64,000 nucleotides of DNA from DSXH01 sp020724325. GTDB taxonomy: Bacteria; Bacteroidota; Ignavibacteria; Ignavibacteriales; Melioribacteraceae. Numbering within the stretch: the stretch's first letter is position 1; every line of letters starts with the position of its first letter. Below, piece after piece: positions 34,671 through 44,400 of the stretch. The stretch spans positions 1 to 64,000 of the forward strand of contig JBFLYW010000010.1 of assembly GCA_040756515.1 (NCBI GenBank). The letters are read 5' to 3'. Made by a program: the position numbers and the translations under genes. Under the pieces are notes generated by a model, which saw only the letters and a list, made by a program, of their open reading frames with translations, was not told the origin of the DNA and did not search any database.

Positions 34671-35702
34671 TTACAAATTAAAAATCATTATTAGGACTGC
34701 AACCCAAACAATATTTAGAAGAGAGAGCGGGAACATTATTTTCCAACCTATATTCATTAACTGATCGTATCTAAATCTTGGTATAGACCATCTTACCAAT
34801 AAAAACAGAAACAACACAAAAATAGTTTTGAAAATATATGCTCCAACTTGCAGAATAACTGTAAGAGTATCGTTAAGACCAAGTTTATCTACATAAGGAA
34901 TATGCCAGCCACCAAGATACAATGTCACTATCATACAACTTGCAATTATCATATTTGCGTATTCTGCAAGAAAGAAGCCGGCAAATTTAAATGAAGAATA
35001 TTCTGTATGATAGCCGCCAACAAGTTCAGGTTCTGCTTCGGGAAGATCGAATGGAAGCCGATTTGTTTCTGCAAATGCCGATACAACAAAGGTTATGAAT
35101 CCAATCGGTTGAAGAATTAAATTCCACTTCCAACCGTACTGAGCGTTTACTATATCAATTGGACGAAGCGATTCAGCAATTAAAAGTACCCCGGCAATTG
35201 AAAAGCCCATCGATACTTCATAAGAGATCATCTGAGCAGAGGATCTTACTCCACCTAACAATGAATATTTGCTTCCAGACGACCAGCCCGCAAAAGTAAT
35301 TCCATAAACACCAAGAGATGTTAATGCCAGGACATAAAGAATTCCAATATTTACATCGGCTACAACTAATTTAACTTCGTAACCTAAAATATTTACTGAT
35401 GGACCGAAGGGTATTACAGCATAGGTAGCAAATGCAACAAACAGTGCAATGAATGGTGCGAGAGTGTGAAGCGGTTTATTTGCTGCATCGGGTACAATAT
35501 CTTCTTTTACTAATAATTTAAGTACATCTGCAAACGGCTGAAGCAAACCTCTATATCCAACACGATTTGGACCCAGTCTGTTTTGTACCCATGCACTTAC
35601 CTTACGTTCAAAATAGACAAGGTAGGCAACGGTTAAAAACATGATGCCAACAATAACCAGTATTTTAATTAGTGTAATTATTAAAACTTCCCAAATACTC
35701 AT
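34671..35702 (-). CDS. nuoH: NADH-quinone oxidoreductase subunit H
   Basis: NuoH (ND1) is the membrane subunit that forms part of the quinone chamber. The 343-residue protein has about eight membrane segments. Its signature loops are ERKVSAWVQNRLGPNRVGYR, FAGWSSGSKYSLLGGVRSSA with QMISYE, and FAETNRLPFDLPEAEPELVG. It is flanked by nuoG and nuoI. Confidence 0.98.
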   Translation of the reverse strand: MSIWEVLIITLIKILVIVGIMFLTVAYLVYFERKVSAWVQNRLGPNRVGYRGLLQPFADVLKLLVKEDIVPDAANKPLHTLAPFIALFVAFATYAVIPFGPSVNILGYEVKLVVADVNIGILYVLALTSLGVYGITFAGWSSGSKYSLLGGVRSSAQMISYEVSMGFSIAGVLLIAESLRPIDIVNAQYGWKWNLILQPIGFITFVVSAFAETNRLPFDLPEAEPELVGGYHTEYSSFKFAGFFLAEYANMIIASCMIVTLYLGGWHIPYVDKLGLNDTLTVILQVGAYIFKTIFVLFLFLLVRWSIPRFRYDQLMNIGWKIMFPLSLLNIVWVAVLIMIFNL

Positions 35703-35716
35703 TTCAGTATCTCCGA

Positions 35717-37390
35717 TTATACACCAACAGCTTTTTTGATTTTAATTTGAGAACCAAATTCACCAATAACATCATAGTCTAACGAACTAAACTCCTCAAT
35801 ACTCTTCGTAATATCTCTAAAAACGTCTTCTGCCATTTCGTACTTAAATTTTAAATTGAGTTGTGCTGAAATTAGGGAAAGAATTTTCCAGCTTGGCTTA
35901 GCATCACATTTACGACCAAGCATCCATCTATCAAATATAGTACCAAATTTATCCCACCTGCTCATATTCATTCCATCCAATGCTCTATCCATTTCAACTG
36001 TTGAAACAGCAGGTCTAATTCTTTGAACTCTTCCCTGGAAATTAACAAACGTACCATTCTTTTCTGCATAAGTTGAGGATGGTAAAAGGATATCTGCTTG
36101 TTTAGCCGTTTTACTCAAATTTGCAGCATGAACAATTAATAGACTAAGCTTTCCTAAAGCATCCTCCCAGTCCTCGCTTATTGATGCAATATCATCTTCC
36201 ATCACATATAAAGCTTTTATTCTTCCTTCTTTAATAGACCGTAGAATTCCTTCTAAGTTCATTCCGTTTAGAGCAGGTTTTACTCCTACTAATTTAGCAC
36301 CAAGAGTATTGGGTGTTTTGTCTTCTCTAATTAATATCTCGTCCTGAGCTCCTGAAAGAATATGTTTAGCAAAATCGATATTGCTAACGCCCAATGCTTT
36401 TGCAAACTTAACCAGAGTAAAATTATCTTCGCATGTAGCAAACGGAGAACCGATAAATGCAATTTCACTCGCTCTAAATTCCTTGATACGAGCAGCGCTT
36501 TTAGATATTGCCTCAGCCCAATCTACTTTCTTCAATTCTCCGTGTACTTTAATATAGGTTCCATCTACACGGTCATTCGCATTAACAAATTTAAATGTAT
36601 TCAATCTTCCGTTATCGCACATCCAGTAACTGTTTACATCCTCGTTATGTCTTGGTTTTAATCTAAGAATCTCATTATTGCGTACCCATATTTCTATATT
36701 ACAACCTCTTGAACAACCAGAACAAATAGATTTTGTAGAGGACATTTCCCAGACACGTGCCTTAAAGCGAAAATCCTGATTGGTTAAAGCACCTACCGGA
36801 CAAATATCTACTGTGTTTATGGAATATGGATTATCGAAAGACTCTCCTGGAAAAGTAGTTATAGTTACGCTATCGCCTCGTTTAATAAAAGTAAGTTGAT
36901 TTGCCTTCGCTATTTCATCTGAGAACCTGATACATCTTGAACAAGAAATGCAGCGGTCTCCGTCAAATTTAATGAAGGGACCAAGTTGAACACGCTTTTC
37001 TTTTCTAATCTTAATCTCCTCGAAACGGCTTTCACCTTTACCGTGAGCATAAGCATATTCCTGTAATTTACATTCTCCGGCTTCATCGCATATTGGACAA
37101 TCGAGAGGATGATTGATCAATATAAATTCCATTACAGCGTTTCTTGCTTCCAAAGTTTTTTGAGAACTGGAATGAACAACCATTCCTTCTGCTGCAAAAG
37201 TTGAACATGCAATTACAAGCTTAGGCATCTTTTCAACTTCTACAAGACAAACCCGGCAATTACCTGATACAGATAACTTTGGATGCCAGCAGAAATGCGG
37301 AATATCAATATCAGCCGAAACAGCGGCTTCAATAATTGTTTGACCTTGTTTGAATTCTACCTGTTTATCATCAATAGTTAAGTAAGGCAT
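35717..37390 (-). CDS. nuoG: NADH-quinone oxidoreductase subunit G (short form)
   Basis: NuoG holds several iron-sulfur clusters of the complex I peripheral arm. The N-terminal 2Fe-2S ligands are C34, C45, C48 and C62. The HPLDCPICDEAGECKLQEY segment and the ISCSRCIRFSDE motif supply the 4Fe-4S sites. CSGCSRGC plus a cysteine 27 residues later is the CxxCxxxCx27C pattern of the extra cluster N7. At 557 residues the molybdopterin-like domain is much shorter than in well-known homologues (roughly 780-900). An AGGAAG ribosome site precedes the ATG; it lies 14 bp after the M16 protease gene. Confidence 0.92.
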   Translation of the reverse strand: MPYLTIDDKQVEFKQGQTIIEAAVSADIDIPHFCWHPKLSVSGNCRVCLVEVEKMPKLVIACSTFAAEGMVVHSSSQKTLEARNAVMEFILINHPLDCPICDEAGECKLQEYAYAHGKGESRFEEIKIRKEKRVQLGPFIKFDGDRCISCSRCIRFSDEIAKANQLTFIKRGDSVTITTFPGESFDNPYSINTVDICPVGALTNQDFRFKARVWEMSSTKSICSGCSRGCNIEIWVRNNEILRLKPRHNEDVNSYWMCDNGRLNTFKFVNANDRVDGTYIKVHGELKKVDWAEAISKSAARIKEFRASEIAFIGSPFATCEDNFTLVKFAKALGVSNIDFAKHILSGAQDEILIREDKTPNTLGAKLVGVKPALNGMNLEGILRSIKEGRIKALYVMEDDIASISEDWEDALGKLSLLIVHAANLSKTAKQADILLPSSTYAEKNGTFVNFQGRVQRIRPAVSTVEMDRALDGMNMSRWDKFGTIFDRWMLGRKCDAKPSWKILSLISAQLNLKFKYEMAEDVFRDITKSIEEFSSLDYDVIGEFGSQIKIKKAVGV

Positions 37391-37404
37391 TTCTCTTCCT
37401 TTTA

Positions 37405-38673
37405 TTACGCTACAAGTTGAATCAACAAATTTTTGGGTGATAAAATAACTCTTGTTAAACTGCCATTATCAATTTTATTTGTTGTATTAAAAATTGCGTT
37501 TGAAATTTCTCTTATTTCTTCTGCTGATACGGACCGGATTTTTTTTATCGTTTCTTCAACCGGCTTAACTTTATTGAAGTAAATCATTGACTGAGCAATT
37601 CTAAGCATTCTATTTGTAGTACTTTCGAGACTAAGCAGCATATTGCCGATCAAATACTCTTTTGCCCGGTTTAGTTCTTTTTCGCTTACTTTTTTGTTTT
37701 TTATTTTTTCTATCTCTTCTATTATAAGACTCTGAGCTTTATAAACAGAATTTTCGTTTGTTGAAAGATATACTCCAAATGTTGAAATATCATAAAAAGA
37801 ATTTAAAAAAGTATTGATCTGATAAGCGATCCCATTCTCTTCGCGTATTTTTTGAAATAACCTCGAACTGCTTCCTTCCCCTAATATTTGCGACAGAACA
37901 TTAACTGCAATTCTTTTTTTATCCTTTGTTCCAAAAGTTGGACGACCAATAATATAGTGAACTTGCTGTGTCTCCTTTTCTACAAATAGATCTGCTGCTG
38001 ATAGTAATTTCAGTTCCCTTTTAAATTCGCGGGTCGGTTTCATTTCTTTGGTAATATATTTGTCTGCAAACTTTAGTAACTGACTATGGCTTACATTACC
38101 CGATGCAACAATGTAAAAATTTTCGAAAGTGTAATTATTCTTTACATATCTTTTCAAATCCTCTTGGGAGAAGGAACATAAATTTTTTTCCGTGCCTATT
38201 ATGGGCATTCCTAATTTGTTCCCGGCAAAAACATTGCTTTCAAATTTGTCAAATATTAGTTCATCGGGCGAATCTTCCAGGTCATACAGTTCATCTATAA
38301 CAATTCTCGATTCCTTTTCAATTTCCTCGGGATGAAAAATAGAATTCTGAATCATATCTGCTAATACTTCAAATGTCTGCTCAATATGCTGCACGAGACC
38401 TCTTCCATAAAAGCAAGTATGTTCTTTAGATGTGAAAGCATTCAGATATCCGCCTAACGACTCAATATCTTCAGCAATTTTTTTAGCTGTTCTTTTTTTG
38501 GTTCCTTTAAAAAACATATGTTCCAGAAAATGGCTTATTCCATTATTGGATTCATCTTCGTCGCGCGAACCAACATTAAACCAGAAACCAAGAGAGAATG
38601 ATTTTACCTGTGTTATTTTCTCGGATATTACTTTAATGCCGCTGGGGAGTTGTGTGATTTTTATGTTATTCAA
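37405..38673 (-). CDS. M16 family zinc peptidase
   Basis: This resembles the processing-peptidase-like M16B proteases. The inverted zinc motif HFLEH (H48, E51, H52) is present, with a downstream Glu in IVIDELYDLEDSPDELIFDK. The second, inactive M16 domain covers roughly residues 170-420. Length is 422 residues. No signal peptide is evident, so it is probably cytoplasmic. Its substrate is unknown. It sits just upstream of nuoG with a 14-bp gap, so it may be co-transcribed. Confidence 0.92.
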   Translation of the reverse strand: MNNIKITQLPSGIKVISEKITQVKSFSLGFWFNVGSRDEDESNNGISHFLEHMFFKGTKKRTAKKIAEDIESLGGYLNAFTSKEHTCFYGRGLVQHIEQTFEVLADMIQNSIFHPEEIEKESRIVIDELYDLEDSPDELIFDKFESNVFAGNKLGMPIIGTEKNLCSFSQEDLKRYVKNNYTFENFYIVASGNVSHSQLLKFADKYITKEMKPTREFKRELKLLSAADLFVEKETQQVHYIIGRPTFGTKDKKRIAVNVLSQILGEGSSSRLFQKIREENGIAYQINTFLNSFYDISTFGVYLSTNENSVYKAQSLIIEEIEKIKNKKVSEKELNRAKEYLIGNMLLSLESTTNRMLRIAQSMIYFNKVKPVEETIKKIRSVSAEEIREISNAIFNTTNKIDNGSLTRVILSPKNLLIQLVA

Positions 38674-38797
38674 AAAAGATTTCTTTTTAATTTATCTCAA
38701 AAAATGTGAAACAAATATAGAGATATGCTTTTAGCTTTTCAAACAGTGCAGCCAGTAATAAAAATTTGGAAATGTTGAAGCTATCTTCGCCGTTCTA

Positions 38798-39814
38798 TTA
38801 TTTACGAGGTAATCTTTCCAGAAACGAACTAGTGCTTAAAACAGAAAAACTATTGATATTTTGTAGATCAGTTATAGAGTTACAATTCAAATAACTCATT
38901 GCACTTCTTAGCCCGTCAGAAATTCCGTTAATCACATTTTTAACAGCGCCTTTATAAGGTACAAGAGTTTCCTCGCCTTCGATAAATTCATTTTTCATTT
39001 TAACACCGAAAGATGCAGAGCCGCGGTACTTTTTCCAGAGCTGGTCGTTATATTTAATTACTTCGCCGGGGGTTTCTTTTGTACCGGCAAGCATTCTGCC
39101 AAGCATCACTACATCGGCGCCACAAGCTAGTGCTTTGGCAACATCGCCCGGACTTTTAATTCCTCCATCGGCAATAAGAGCAATATCAAGTTTGGTTTCA
39201 TATTTAGTAAAATAAACATCTAGAAGTGAGGATACTTGCCCTATTCCTATTCCGGTTTGAACAGATGTTGTACAAACGCTGCCACCTCCAATGCCAATTC
39301 TAACAGCATCTGCCCCGGCATCAGCGAGTTGTTTTAATGTAGAGCCATGCGCAATATTGCCGACAATAACCTTAACTTTATATTTACTTTTTAGTTCCTC
39401 ACATTTTTTTAAGACATAAGCATTATTGGCATTTGCGGTATCTATACAAATAATCATCTTCTTCTCGGCTAACTTTTCTATAAAACTTTCTTCTGCGTTT
39501 AAACTAATTGATACAGCTTTAATTGCATCAGGAATTTTTTCATTATCTACAAAATCATTTAGTGAGGAATTAAATCTATTTAGAATGCCTAAGCAGCCAA
39601 GTGCTGTTAATTCTTTTGCCATTTCGATACCTGTTACAGTATCCATTGGACTAGAGATTACAGGTACGGTAAGCTCTTCATCAAGGAAGAGGGATTTAGT
39701 ATTAACCTCGTTCCTCGTTTTAACCTTGGAAATCTCCAGCGGAATTAAACTTATGTCATCGTAAGTAAGAGATAATGAGTAATTGTTCAAATCATTTTTT
39801 GAATAGATTTTCAT
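38798..39814 (-). CDS. IMP dehydrogenase/GMP reductase family enzyme without CBS domains
   Basis: A TIM-barrel enzyme of purine nucleotide interconversion. The catalytic loop GGGSVCTTSVQTGIGIG holds the nucleophilic Cys. LTYDDISLIP at the N-terminus and IADGGIKSPGDVAKALACGA match the family. Length (338 aa from the ATG at 39814) equals GMP reductases; the CBS pair inserted in typical IMP dehydrogenases is missing. The flap and C-terminus (YKGAVKNVINGISDGLRSAM) do not let me choose between GMP reductase and a minimal IMP dehydrogenase. ATG 39820 is an alternative start. Confidence 0.85.
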   Translation of the reverse strand: MKIYSKNDLNNYSLSLTYDDISLIPLEISKVKTRNEVNTKSLFLDEELTVPVISSPMDTVTGIEMAKELTALGCLGILNRFNSSLNDFVDNEKIPDAIKAVSISLNAEESFIEKLAEKKMIICIDTANANNAYVLKKCEELKSKYKVKVIVGNIAHGSTLKQLADAGADAVRIGIGGGSVCTTSVQTGIGIGQVSSLLDVYFTKYETKLDIALIADGGIKSPGDVAKALACGADVVMLGRMLAGTKETPGEVIKYNDQLWKKYRGSASFGVKMKNEFIEGEETLVPYKGAVKNVINGISDGLRSAMSYLNCNSITDLQNINSFSVLSTSSFLERLPRK

Positions 39815-39976
39815 TTTCATCCTCAATAATTAATAATCAACAAATCTTTTGTATTTGCTGAAGCGGTGCAAACATACAAAAAATAAGGTTTTAAGTGCGA
39901 AACAAACTCAAAAATTTTTACTAGCTTCTAATAAAAAATAGAATTCTTACAGTAGTTTATAATCCAATCTATACAA

Positions 39977-40110
39977 CTGATGTTACGCAAACGTTCAAAA
40001 AGCCTTAGCCACCAAAACACGAAAGCACAAAGAAATATCACAAAAAAAGTCTTTCTATACTTACACCTGGTGTCTTAGCAACCAAAAATTCACCCTTTGT
40101 GTAACATCAG
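39977..40110. repeat. 134-bp MITE-like inverted-repeat element
   Basis: The ends are CTGATGTTACGCAAA (39977-39991) and its near-perfect inverted copy TTTGTGTAACATCAG (40096-40110), one mismatch in 15. The inside has no coding capacity and is rich in CACCAAA/GCAC motifs. The same ends bound the larger element at 50236-50861. It lies in the 490-bp gap between the IMPDH/GMPR-like gene and the amidase gene. The rest of that gap holds only a weak hairpin (GAGCAGC/GCTGCTC, 40177-40200) that may terminate the amidase transcript. Confidence 0.6.
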
Positions 40111-40305
40111 CAAGTAAACAATATTAGAAATTTTCCAAAGATTTATAGCTTGCTAAACAAAAGGAACTAGTATAAAGAGCAGCTTACTATTCGGCTGCTC
40201 ATTTAATAATGTTTTATTTTTCAGAAATAGAACCAACAGTTCCTGCAGTACTGAATTTCTATAAATCAGTTACTAAAAGAATTAATTGAAATATGAAAGC
40301 AGCGG

Positions 40306-41424
40306 TTAATTAATTTTTTCTAATATAATATTTGCGTTATCATCCATTTTGATTTTCTTATGAAAAGGAAGCGAATGATTCCCGTTTTTATTCGCGCAAA
40401 TAATTCTGATAATATTTTCTGCTTCTGAAATATTTCCGATTGTAATTTTTAGAAAGCCAGTCATTCCATCAAAATCGAATTTCACTTCCTGTTTATTAAC
40501 ATAAACAGAAATTGATTTGGGGTTGATACCGCTTGAATCCGCTAATGAAAAAGTAAGCTGATACGTGTTATCATCAAATTTAGTACTATCGGAAATAAAC
40601 TGAATAGAAGGTATGCCAGCCCTGAAATATTTTGCAATTCCCCTAAATATTCCCCATGCTTGAATTTGGTTGAATGTAATATTGTTTAGCCGCAGTTCTT
40701 CCCATCTGCTTGTATGGAACGAGCATTCAACAAGAACAGCAGGAATATTTGTATTGCGCAAAACAGAAAATCCTTCGCCGGGATATATGTTATAATCGGA
40801 ATAAGTACCGTCGAATGAACCGAGTCCGCCAGAGTTTCTCATAACATAAGAAAGGTCTCTTTGAATATAACGCGCAACATCTCTTTCGCATGGTTCGTAC
40901 TCGTAATCGGTTTCTTTTGCATGATAATAAGTTGAGGTATAATTCGTATAGTCATCCTCAATTTTGGATGGTGCATTATGATGAATACTTATAAAAAGAT
41001 CTGACCCGCTTGCGTTTGCGAGTTCAGACCGGAGCTTAAGAGGCACGGCTTCATCAATGGCTCTCGATAAAAAAACTTCTGCACCGGCTTTCTGCAAGTA
41101 GTATTTAAGGTATAATGCAACATTAAGATTTACATCAGCTTCAACAACAGTTCCGCTGCGATTGGTATTTTTTCTATCTTCACCTCCATGACCGGGGTCC
41201 AGAAATATTTTTTTACCGGACAGGTAATTTGAATAATCATTTATGGTTTTATACCGCACCAATTCATCCTTCCAATCTGTCGGGTACTCGTACAAAGGAA
41301 CATTAATTACGGTAGTACATTTAGTAGAAAGTAATATCAGAATTAAAGATAACGCCCACTTAGCCGCAGAATAATTATTATTGCGAAAAAAATATTTAAC
41401 GGAATTTAGATGGGTTTTACACAT
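40306..41424 (-). CDS. N-acetylmuramoyl-L-alanine amidase (Amidase_3), exported
   Basis: It hydrolyses the amide bond between N-acetylmuramate and L-alanine in peptidoglycan. The Amidase_3 zinc and catalytic residues are seen in LDPGHGG (H79), VVEADVNLNVALYL, FISIHHNAP and VLVECSFH. An N-terminal hydrophobic segment (ALSLILILLSTKC) indicates export, perhaps as a lipoprotein at C36, though the Lys before the Cys is atypical. A C-terminal part (about 270-372) looks like a beta-sandwich. The ATG at 41424 has an AGGGAA site and overlaps the upstream helicase gene by 19 bp. Confidence 0.9.
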   Translation of the reverse strand: MCKTHLNSVKYFFRNNNYSAAKWALSLILILLSTKCTTVINVPLYEYPTDWKDELVRYKTINDYSNYLSGKKIFLDPGHGGEDRKNTNRSGTVVEADVNLNVALYLKYYLQKAGAEVFLSRAIDEAVPLKLRSELANASGSDLFISIHHNAPSKIEDDYTNYTSTYYHAKETDYEYEPCERDVARYIQRDLSYVMRNSGGLGSFDGTYSDYNIYPGEGFSVLRNTNIPAVLVECSFHTSRWEELRLNNITFNQIQAWGIFRGIAKYFRAGIPSIQFISDSTKFDDNTYQLTFSLADSSGINPKSISVYVNKQEVKFDFDGMTGFLKITIGNISEAENIIRIICANKNGNHSLPFHKKIKMDDNANIILEKIN

Positions 41425-44400
41425 TTGTTCCCTTCTAAGGTGAAATGGCACGCTGAGCAGTGGTCGTAATTAGGTTTAAAAATTCTGTCCTGCATCTTAT
41501 TAGTCAATGCAGATAGTTGTTCTTTGTATTTAATAAGATCATCTAATAAAAGATTCTTTGAAACAACCTTGTCTGGATACTTAGTATAAGCAATAATCAG
41601 TTCATATTTGTCATAAGATTTATAATACTTTGATAACACAAAAGCATAGAAAGTTAGCTGCTGAAAATAATCATCGGCTCTTTTTTTAATAGCGTTTAAT
41701 TCGATATCATCAGTTTTATAATCGACTATTATCAGTCTATCTTTTTCAATAATAAATTTATCGATTATGCCGTAAAGATAATTTTCACCTTCCTCGGCAT
41801 AAATTTCGTACTCGTTATAGAAATTTTTCGGCTTTATTATACTTTGATAAAAATCCGATTTACAAAATTCATTCAATTCATTTTTGATTTTGGTTTTTAG
41901 TTTAGCAGCGGCATCCGGATCATTAATCATTTCCAATTGCATCAAATTATTTATTAGGTTTTCAATTTCTTCATTTTCTGGATTCTCCTTTAATGCTTCA
42001 TGAATAATTCTGCCTTTAACATCTGCAAAGAAGCGCAATTCTTCATCCTCTTTGCTGTTGAAATTATACTGATTATTTGAATAACGTTTAATAACATTAA
42101 ATATCGTAGGAAAACCGAGTTCATAAGTAAGTTCATACTTAACAGGACACTGTGCGAACATAGAAACTTTAGTAGCAGAAATAACTTCTTTTGAAGGACG
42201 ATCCACTATCTTTTGAAGCAGATAAATTTTTTCAACAGGTTTATTTTCGTCATCATTCTCAGGGATACTAACAGCTTCTATTTTTTTGATAATCCTAATT
42301 TCAGTTTCGACCGGTTTTTTATCAAAATAAAAACGATCGTCCTTTTGCGTCATGAATTCAACTTCACCTGATATTACAATCGATTCGCAATTAAAATCTT
42401 TCTTCAACCCTGTCTGCAAAAAGCTAAAGAATGAATCCTTGGAAGCATTAAAATTTTTATGTGCGGCAGAGATGAATAAGCAGTTCATCGCTCTTGTAAC
42501 CGCCACATACAATAATCTTTTTATTTCAGCAATATTTTTTTGATGATGAATATAATTAACCATAGCCACGACATGCGACGCAACAGGATTGCTGAAATAA
42601 TTACCGTTCAAAAATACTTTAACCGGAAATCCGAATTCTTTATCTATGCCCATCGATCTAGATTTTATTGAATTATCGCGCGCCGACTCATTGCATCCAT
42701 ACAGAAAGACTGCTTTGAACTCAAGCCCTTTTGCCTGGTGAATAGTAAGTAATTTAACCGTATTAGTTTCTTTAGATATTTGCGCCTGTCCTTCATCTTC
42801 AACCGATTCAATTGCATCTCTTAGGTAGACGGTAAAATCATACAAGTTTTTGAAACTCTTTTTAGAATACTCGCGTGCAATTGCTAAAAGTTTTTTAAGA
42901 TTTGCTATTTCCTGATCGGAATTTTTTTTGGAGCTTATCACAGCCCAGTAAGCTCTATCGGAAAGAATTTTTCTAATTAATGCAGAGACCTCCGTGCTTA
43001 ACAATAATTGCTGATGCTCGTTAAGAGAATCTATTACCTTTCTAATATCTGTATTCTTCTCTGCAAAACTTTTTAGCTTGGAATAAAAATTATTTCCTTC
43101 TTCTAACGATATTTCAAACAATCTGGTATCGGAAACATTATAGAATGGCGAGCGGAGAACACCGATTAAAGCAGCATCGTCAAAATTATTGATAAGAAAA
43201 CTCAGGTAATTATAAACATCGCTAACGGACTGCTTCTGATAAAACCCTTTACCGCCAATTACGTTAAAAGGAATATTATAATTTACAAGTGCACTTTCAA
43301 TTTCGGTAAACATAGAACGTTTTCTACAAAGAATTGCTATGTCACCAAATACCACATCATTGGAGGCAACAAGTCCGGTAATTTTTGATGCTACCAAATC
43401 AGCTTCCTTTATTTCATCGTTTTCATCAACTAATAATAATTCCGTATAGCCATTTTCGCTTTCGTCTCTTGCACAAATCAGTTCGCTATAACCGACTTCA
43501 TTCAAAACGGGTTCGGGCTGATTGAAAAGCTCCTTAAACAATTTATTTGTAAAAAGAACCAGTTGCTTCTTCATCCTGAAACTGTGTGGAAGCAAAAGTA
43601 ATTTCCCTTTATCATCAAGTTTCTCTATATCATATTTGGTTTTATTGAATACCTCCAGCTCTGCATCCCTAAACATGTAGATGCTCTGTTTTTCATCTCC
43701 AACAACAAATAAGTTACCTTCTTTCAATTGATCTAGTATCGGCATAAATATTCTATATTGTATTTCGTTGGTGTCCTGATATTCATCTATCATTATATAC
43801 ATGAACCTGATTCTTAAAAACTCTTTCACATCATCAAACTGAATAATGTTTTGAGTTAGCAGCAGTATATCCTCAAAATCTATATAACCTTTTTCTATTT
43901 TTTTATTTGAATAAGAATTGAGTACATAATTAAATACTCTTATAAAGTGTTTGCCAAAACTATAATATTCTCTCAAACAATCCGGACTAAAATCTGACTT
44001 AAGAATTGGATTTATGTTCCGGAAAAATATTTCGATCCTGTTAATCTCATTAAAGAACGATTCTCTTTCCCATGCAAGATAGTCTCGGTTTTTTAATTCC
44101 TCTTTTTGAGTAAGAATTAACGCGGCAATTTCATTCAGGATTTCAATTTTCTGGTTAATAGTTGTTGCTTTATTGAGTTGAAGTAAAAGCGGCATTACTT
44201 GAAGTGCAATTTCATTCGTCTGTTTTTTCTTTAGAACGAATTGATTGATCAAAGTAATATCCTTAATCAAACATTCTATTTTACTGGAGAACAATCGGTC
44301 GAAATAATATTCAAACATCTCGTTCAGATAATTAACAAAGTCAGGTTCACTTTTATTATAAATCCCGATTAGGTGCTGCTGGATAATCTTTCTATGGTTA

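Noticed and set aside
40209..40289. A 26-codon plus-strand ORF in the gap before the amidase gene
   Set aside because: Short, AT-rich, no ribosome site and no recognisable family.
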